Of a stretch of DNA of 64,000 nt, positions 57,559-64,000 are shown piece by piece. Origin of the DNA: Flaccisagitta enflata (lineage: Eukaryota > Chaetognatha > Sagittoidea > Aphragmophora); assembly GCA_965153355.1 (NCBI GenBank), contig OZ231126.1, positions 59,892,001 to 59,956,000 of the forward strand. The letters are read 5' to 3'. The first letter of the stretch is position 1; each line of letters starts with the position of its first letter. A program made the position numbers and the translations under genes. Below the pieces are notes generated by a model. That model was not told the origin of the DNA. It searched no databases and saw only the letters and a list, made by a program, of their open reading frames with translations.

Positions 57559-59955
57559 TTACACAATCCGTTTAGGAGACGTTGACGACGAAAGAGAGAT
57601 AGTAGAGAGAGAAGCAGAGAAAGAGTGAAAAATAGAGGAAACAGAGTGATAAGATGAGAGAGGAGATTGAGGGGGAGAGAGAAGAGGAGACATAGGCTGA
57701 GAGGAGGGACCAGACAGATGAGGAAAATTAAGATGCATCAGAGGAGGAGGCTGAGGAGGAGGGGGAGGAAGGGGAGGAGGAGGAGGAAGAGGAGACGCAG
57801 GAAGAGGAGAAGATGGAGGTGAAGGAGGCGCAGGAGGAGCAGGAGGAGGAGGAGGAGGAGGAGGAGGAGGAGAAGGCGGATTCCCTGGATCCAGATCATC
57901 GAAAGACGGAGTCGTGGCTAAGAAACTAGCGGCTGCGATAGGGTTTTGCCATAGGTCCAAGGCAGTCAGATTCGTCGGGAAGGAAGGACACTCGAACAGG
58001 TGACTTGTCGTTTGAGCGGAATTGTTGCAGTCAGGACAAGAATCAGACGTTGACTGGCCGACTCGAAAGCGATAAGAAGCGAGTTTAGTTGAAAATCCCG
58101 AGCGAAGTTGGGAGAGGACTCTCTGAGATTGGCGAGGAAGGCGAGAGACCGATGGGGAGATATCTGGAGGCTGAATGTTCAAGACGCGATTCACACCACG
58201 GTTGGCAACTGCGCGGCTGACGTAAGACGTGTGGATTCCATTTTTGACCGAATTGTAGAGAGCCGATGGGATGGAGTCATTAACAAGATGAGCCTGAACG
58301 TCGTCAAAGTACTTCTGTCGCAGCGTCGGTTTCATCTGCCTGGGACCAGGGTCGGCGTTGGCAGTCTCGAAGGATGGATGGTCTTGGCGAAGGCAACTGG
58401 CCAAAAACTGGGCGCCCAGCATATGGGTGTGATCCAAAACGGGAAGGACCTTAGCCTCATGGTGAACATGATCACTCGAAGCAATCCGGTGACAGCCAGT
58501 TACGATCCTTAAAGCTTCATTCTGAATCGGCTGGAGACGCCTCTCAATGAGGCCAGGTTTGACGACGGGTCCCCAAATGCCCGCAGCATAGGAGTAGGAT
58601 GATCTTACAAAGGTCTTAAAGGTGTTAGTCAAAACCTTGAGATTCTTCCCCCATTCTGCAGCCGCAACAGCCTTCAAAACAGACAATCTCTTGGAAGCCT
58701 TGTCTCGTAAGAACTCGATGTGTGGGCCGAAGGTGCAATGAGTATCAAACTTGACCCCCAAGAACCGAGGCTGCTTCTCAAGAACGAGTGGTTGCCCCTG
58801 CAGCATCACCTGAGGATGGAAGCGAGATTGATGCGAGTCAGAGGTAAAGAGGGTGACCGTAGACTTGGAGGGAGCCAAAACAAGCTTATTGGTAGCTGCC
58901 CAGGTAGCAACTGAATCCAACGCGGAAGTGAGTTGAGGCCCCAAATCATCAACGGCAGAGCCTGACGCACAAAGGTATTGATCATCTGCGTAGGAGGGCT
59001 GAAGAGGGAGGACTTCGGGGCAGTCGGCAATGAAGAAGTTGAAAAGAATGGGACTCAAAACGCCCCCTTGAGGGGTCCCAGTATGGATGACGCGATGCTT
59101 GGACTGAATACCATTGTAGAGACAAGAAGCAGTGCGACCACGGAGAAAAGTGTTGAACCAGCGGACGAGATTATGATGCAGCGTCGTATTTGAGATCTTC
59201 TGAAGCAACAGTTCAGGATGAACCGAGTCGAAGGCTTTGCTTATGTCTAAAGCAACGATGGCAGTACGACGAGGAGGTTTGCGGTCGTTGAAACCTTGCA
59301 CAATGGCAGTCACCATAGGAAGCAGAGCCGTCGCAGTTGACCGGAGCGAGCGGAATCCATGCTGATTGGGAGAAAGCTCAAAAGCAGCCTTGCACGACGG
59401 CAGAAGAAGACGTTCCAAGACCTTGATGCAAGGCGAAAGGAGAGAAATGGGTCTGTAAGACTTGCTATCCTCTACTCGTTTCCCAGGTTTGAGGATGGGG
59501 ATTATAACCGCCTCCTTCCAGATGGCTGGGATTTCTGCCTTGCTTACGGAGAGATTGTACAGATCCGTCAGGTACTGAATTGCCTTCCTACCGAAGTTCT
59601 TCAAGTGAAGATGAGTAATGCCATCCGGGCCGAGAGCGGTGGAATTGCTAGAGCCACGAATTGCGTCCACAACGTCGTCGAAGGTGAAAGGCTTAAAGTT
59701 AGGGTCGATAGGGTGGTTAACTTTCAGATTCTTAATGATACTTCTCTTATCCTTAAAGTTGCGTGAATCATGATCACCAACTGAAGTATACTGACGGCAG
59801 AACGCATCGGCAATCTTCTTCGAGTTAGAATGAGCACGACCAAGTCGGTGTGCCTGGCGTTATAAATTCTTGTATGACATATTCCTTGACCTATCCTTAG
59901 TCCTCTCCATAAACGTAATAGTAATTTCCATAAATGCGGTTTGCTTTCAGTGATT
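57559..59955 (-). pseudogene. Non-LTR retrotransposon reverse transcriptase, nearly intact
   Basis: One minus-strand frame. From about 59955 it reads an RT N-terminal extension (KIADAFCRQYTS) with a single in-frame TAA at 59862-59860. It then runs unbroken for about 760 codons. RT blocks in order: LGPDGI; KEAVIIPILKPGK; SYRPISLL; QHGFRSLRST; VALDISKAFDSV (first catalytic Asp); GTPQGGVLSPILFN; YADDQYL (catalytic YADD); FLGVKFD. The C-terminal part has a Cys-Pro-x-Cys...His...Cys cluster (CPDCNN...SHLFECP), typical of jockey/I-group LINEs, then FLATTPSFDDL and an unusual Pro-rich tail of about 110 residues encoded by GGA repeats. No endonuclease or RNase H domain is seen, so it is 5'-truncated. 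The family G copy G8 lies just upstream. Confidence 0.88.
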
Positions 59956-59965
59956 CGACCTGTGC

Positions 59966-60436
59966 TTTCACACATGGGGAAGTTTCTCATTCTCCTTCTG
60001 TTTCCCCCCCTGCCCCCCCCCCAGACCCCGAGACCCATATCCCAGCTATGAGGCCTATATCTCAGCCTAGAGGCCCAATTTCTATCCTCAAGCTCCAAAT
60101 CCCAGCCTCAAGGCCCAAGTTCCCGCCTCAAGGTCCAAATCCCAACCCCAAGGCCCATGTTCTTGCCCTAAGACCCAAGTCCCAGCGACTAGAAGGAGGA
60201 GACGGGGAAATTTTTTGGGCCTCGAGGCTGGGATATGGGCCTCCAGGCTGAGATATGGGCCTGGAGGTTGGGGGAGGGGGAGGGAGGAGAGGAGGAGAAG
60301 GAGGAGAAAATTTCATACAGGAAAGCATAGGGTCATCGACGCTGCGGGGCCGCCGCCCTACCCCCTCAACTTCAACCACAACCCACTTAAGCAGTGCACG
60401 GGTACCGCTGACCATCTAACGCTTTTGCGACTATTA
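59966..60436. mobile_element. Family G element G8, foldback
   Basis: TTTCACACATGGGGAAG, array CCCAGCCTCAAGGCCCAA (60035-60180), then the same array inverted (GGGCCTCGAGGCTGGGATAT), GGGGCCGCCGCCC, TAAGCAGTGCACGGGTACCG, CTGACCATCTAACGC and TTTTGCGACTATT. The final block matches G6. Confidence 0.7.
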
Positions 60437-60522
60437 GTGGTATGATTTCAATCTCGGCGATTTTCCCTTCGATCGTGTCCGAAGAGACAGACAGACCAAC
60501 CGACCGACCGACCGACAGTCAG

Positions 60523-60526
<4 letters not shown>

Positions 60527-60582
<56 letters not shown>
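60527..60582. repeat. (TC)n microsatellite
   Basis: About 28 units, followed by four CATATTCTCAGTCTCTCT-type units to 60650. Confidence 0.95.
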
Positions 60583-60589
<7 letters not shown>

Positions 60590-61119
60590 ATATTATCAGT
60601 CTCTCTCATATTCTCAGTCTCTCTCATATTCTCAGTCTCTCTCGTATATTATCTGATTCTCATGCGCCAACAACGCGGAACGTGGACTTGGATTTGCTGG
60701 CAGTGGCTTTTGCTATTTGCCCACCCATCTTCGTCTGCCTTGTCTTTTGACAGTCTTCTTTGCATCGCTGCCAAATGAAGGCAAAATTTAAGCCCAATGC
60801 AATCGGGTAACGACGCGTCCCGAAGTCGTGGCTATGAGGAATTTCGCGCTGGTGACGCGTGTGATGGGGGGGGGGGGGGGCGGACTTCCATATTTTGTCA
60901 TATGCTCATGGTCTCATAATCTAAGCAAGAAATGTCCAAACAAGCCCGAACTGGCAACGATGCGTCCGGACTGTGTCTCTGCGTGTATTGATCGTGTGAC
61001 AGTAGGGTTGAGTAGTAGTGTTGTCCAACTTTCATATATGGATAAACAGACGGTAAAACAGACAGACGTCCGTCAAGAGTAGTAATGGACGCTCTCAAAA
61101 CATGTTTGTCTCTCAGTAG
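60583..61119. other. No supported gene
   Basis: G run at 60867-60879. Otherwise unassigned. Confidence 0.3.
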
Positions 61120-61310
61120 ATTCAATGTAGGATCTCATCGTGGCCAAAAACAGCCGAAAATCGCGGTTTTTGCGCAGGCGTAACGGACCGACGGACGGAC
61201 GGACGGACGGACGGACGGACGGACGGACGGACGGACGGACGGACGGACGGACGGACGGACGGACGGACGGACAGACCCTCTTATAGAGATGCGAGGACGC
61301 ATCTAAAAAG
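61120..61310. mobile_element. Family S variant S21, AGATGCG hairpin
   Basis: GGATCTCATCGTGGCC, GTTTTTGCGCAGGCGTAACGG, (GGAC)n at 61186-61270, CCTCTTATAG and hairpin AGATGCGAGGACGCATCT (61287-61304) before AAAAAG. All four hairpin-arm differences from AGTCGCG are compensated. Confidence 0.75.
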
Positions 61311-61645
61311 CATATCATAACATAACGAGCCTCAATGTGAAACCGAATCTTGCTTAGAAAAGCATTTTTACAACTTCTAAAGAGGGTTACTTTTTCAGTA
61401 GTTGGTCCTTACTAGAGTTTACCTATACACTTTTTTACACGCCACCTCTTCCGGAAGTGGCAGATGAGAGGCAAAAACGTATTTGGCGCTAAAATGAGTT
61501 TCCCATTGGCGTTTTCCAGGTTTTTCACTTGGCAATGAAGGAGTAGTAAGATTTAGGGGAATTTATAGTGGATTTTCTATGAACATTTTGAAAATTTAGT
61601 AGAAATATCTTAAATTTTTCTGATCTGGGATTTGGGAGGCAAACA
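61311..61645. other. No supported feature
   Basis: AT-rich; may be the 3' flank of the ORF1-like region. Confidence 0.3.
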
Positions 61646-63566
61646 TCAATCTTGAGGTAAGCACGCCTTTGCAATGTTGAAGAAAGTTTCAAGGATCATT
61701 GCAGTATTACGTTTTGTAAGTCCACCCTGATTATGCCATTGTGGCACTGCTTGCACCCGTTGTGCCCATGTTGGTTGGTTTGGCAACCTATGCGTTGAAG
61801 GCCATGGTTGACAATGCTGTCTTGGCTCACTTTGTTGAAATTGAAATTGTTGGACCGGCCTTACTGGCCATGTAGGTCTGTGTTGCAAGCTGGGTGTACG
61901 CACTCCCATACTCTGGTGGTTATGAGAGCCTGTCACAGTTTTCTTTTTGTAGAGGCTACGTTTGATCTGTGTTTTGGCAGACTGTGGTTCCATATTCTGA
62001 GTTGATTTCTTTCCAAAACATTTGGCTTCAGTCTTCCATTGTTTTCATCAAACATATTCTCCATGGTGATGAAAGAGACCTTTCTGTTGTCTGCCAGATC
62101 TTGCAGATGGAAATTGTAGTTCATACATTGCCCATCCACTGGTGCAATGCTACTGAGGTGAAAAGTTGCTTGGGGATATAGTTTTCCCCAGTTTTTCCCT
62201 GCTTGATCGGCTGTATCTAGGATGTTTTGTAGCTGTTGTTCCATACTGATGACATTATTGATTCCAGTCAGAAACACCACATCTGTAATCTTTTGTGGAT
62301 CTGGTATTTTTGGGAGATGGTCTCTTACTGCCTCCCATGTTGATCTTTCTTCGATAAACACCTTTTTGGTGTTGTGCAGGAGGCCTGGATTTATGTGTTG
62401 GCCGTTTGAATCAACCACAACAATGATGGCTTCCTGGGCTTCATCCGCTTTATTGGCTTCAGAGCTATAAGTTTGATTCTTTGGTCTGACCATGGGGTGG
62501 CTGGGAGTTGGTACACAGTGCCTCTCGAGGTGCGCTACTTGCAGCATCTTTTGGTGGAGGTGGCATTCTAGATGGAAGAGGTGCCTCTGATGCTATGTTT
62601 TGTTGTCTGGTGTTTATTGAAATGTTGTTTTCACCTGAAGATTGGCCCTGGTTTTCAGGATGTTCTTTTTGCTGTTCAGAATCTTTATTCAGGCTCTGCG
62701 CTGTCTCTTCATGTAGTACAACTGTAGCATTTTGGTGTTCAATTTGTTGCTTATCGATATCTGATTGTGCTTGGGCTGCTTTTAGGGCATCATTAGATGT
62801 CTCAAGTTGCTCCTCCAGTTGGGCTATCTTTTGACTTTGGAGTTGCACTTCTTGCTCAAGCTTCTTTACTTGCTCGCGGGCCTGACCAAGTTCTTTCTTC
62901 GCCTTGGCCTCTTGTTCTGACCTATGTTTGTTAGACTTGACAATGTCAGCCATCATCTGGTTTGCTGTTTGTGAGGCAGATAGAATCTGTGCGATTTGTG
63001 ATTCCATCATTTCCATTTTGGAGCTTGTTCTTTCTTCTAGTTCATTTTTCCATTTTTCCATTTCTAAGGCCTTTTCTAGCTCTTTTTCTTTTGCTTTTGC
63101 AGCTTGTTCGATGTTGTGTTTGCTTTCTTGCAATAGGTCTGTCACACACTGTTGTGTTGTTCCAGAAATTGTGAGGATGTCTTTCATGTTTGCATCTGTT
63201 TTTTCCATCATTTTTCCGGTGACTTCAATTACATGAACGAGCTGACTCTCTAGCCACTCAATTTGACTTTCCTTTGATGCTGTGATGTCAATGACTTTAT
63301 CCAAGAAATGAGTCATCTGCTTGCCAGAGGTTCTAGTTGGAGGTCCAACTGCTTCCTCATTGTTACCGCCATGCTTTTCTGCAGAGTGGACGATGCAATT
63401 ATCGTCATTCCTCTCTTTCAAAGGACTCTTAGCTCTAGCACCTATAGTGACATCATTGTCTTCATTCACACTTTCATTATCATCACCCTCATCACTTCCA
63501 CCATCATCATCATCACCGTCATTCTCTTGCACTTTGTCATACGGCCCATCAAACTCATTGTCATAA
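61646..63566 (-). pseudogene. ORF1-like protein: acidic stretch, coiled coil, SGNH-like block
   Basis: Three overlapping minus frames. Frame 1 (63566-62465): after a possible acceptor (TTTTTTATTTTGCCATAG) come an Asp/Glu-rich stretch, a long heptad-rich coiled coil (about residues 205-345 of the frame that opens at 63748) and a Pro/Ser end. Frame 2 (62547-61933): AIIVVVDSNGQ and VVFLTGINNV, which resemble blocks I (GDSN) and III (GTND) of SGNH/GDSL hydrolases. Frame 3 (61993-61646): a Gln/Pro/Trp-rich tail. Frames 1 and 3 are the same register, so two indels of opposite sign would explain the layout. Coiled coil plus esterase-like domain is known in CR1-group LINE ORF1 proteins. It lies upstream of the RT at 57559 on the same strand, but whether they are one element is unproven. 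A decayed host gene is the alternative. Confidence 0.55.
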
Positions 63567-63574
63567 CTATGGCA

Positions 63575-63990
63575 AAATAAAAAAGCGAACAACTTGTTTG
63601 TCAATGTTTCACATCCAAGCAATGGGAAAAACATAGCAAAATCCATGACCATTTTGAAGATCTGCGAAAGATCTTTCAAGTGAGACCTTGCTGGATGTTC
63701 TAGCTCTATCCGTTTAGAAATGGCATTAGAATGAAGACAGGTGGTCAAGAATTTGGAAATTAGTTTTCAAGACAGGTGGTCAAGAATTTGGAAATTCACT
63801 ACACCATTTTCATGGGTTATCTTTATTCTAACATAGAAATTAAACGCATTGAGTTATTAATTCGTTCTTGGCGCCATTTTAAAGAAAATTTGAAGCTCTT
63901 TAATTTGCTCATGGATAACGAGTAGCTTCGATAATCCTGAGCTGCATAATTGACAAAAACAGAAAGACTAAAATTCGTCATTGAAAAAGA
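63575..63990. repeat. Dispersed repeat R1, copy 2
   Basis: Aligns with 38675-39045. A 35-bp piece (GACAGGTGGTCAAGAATTTG plus GAAATT) is duplicated at 63735 and 63771. It begins within 10 bp of the acceptor-like site of the minus ORF1 region. Confidence 0.7.
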
Positions 63991-64000
63991 ATTGAAATAA

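Noticed and set aside
57349-57585. 78-codon plus-strand ORF opposite the LINE 3' flank
   Set aside because: Overlaps the minus-strand LINE end; composition partly repeat-derived; no family recognised.
57559-63566. A single full-length LINE comprising the ORF1-like region and the RT
   Set aside because: Same strand and order, but 1.7 kb between them holds other repeats, no endonuclease is visible, and esterase-type ORF1 is known from a different RT group. Left open, not asserted.

Overview
This window reads as intron-bearing, AT-rich nuclear DNA from a eukaryote, most likely an invertebrate animal or a close relative. The evidence is spliceosomal introns, non-LTR reverse transcriptases of animal type, Tc1/mariner- and hAT-like DNA elements and very long simple-sequence arrays. 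I cannot name the species. Nothing bacterial, viral or CRISPR-like is present. Most long open frames are translations of microsatellites and are not genes.

Host genes are sparse. The best model is a four-exon ankyrin-repeat gene on the + strand (28696-40475, 191 codons). Its exons join in frame at consensus-like splice sites, and its two large introns (about 8.0 and 3.2 kb) are packed with nested transposons. A small one-membrane-span ORF at 5894-6103 has CCAAT and GC boxes upstream and resembles the complex I subunit NDUFB1. Weaker candidates are a CLC-channel-like exon (56721-56862), two minus-strand 3' exons (23461-23648 and 47790-47953) and a CpG-rich possible 5' end (44540-45110).

The rest is repeats, for which I use local names. 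Family A: TA-flanked palindromic MITEs starting CAGTAGAT (1-55, 6580, 11679, 29775, 34082, 37303). Family S: about twenty short elements with a terminal stem-loop and a tetranucleotide array inside. Family G: elements with GGCCCC hairpins around arrays of roughly 20-24 bp units. Family K: five roughly 250-300 bp elements with GGGCGTGTTTCTAG ends and a GAGC-rich interior. hAT-like elements with 8-bp target duplications: 8007, 28978, 34241, 37356, 55231. Several other foldback elements lie between them. One Tc1/mariner transposase remnant is at 3120-3412.

Three non-LTR elements are visible. A minus-strand CR1/jockey-like RT (41694-44215) is broken by a foldback MITE and by a second, oppositely oriented RT. 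A better preserved minus-strand RT lies at 57559-59955. A minus-strand ORF1-like coding region (coiled coil plus an SGNH-like block, shifted between frames) lies at 61646-63566.

The most novel signal is family S. Its terminal hairpin changes by compensatory substitutions from copy to copy, and in many copies the motif at the far end of the element changes in step. Next are a five-level transposon nest in the ankyrin intron and two independent hAT-like insertions at nearly the same point of family A.
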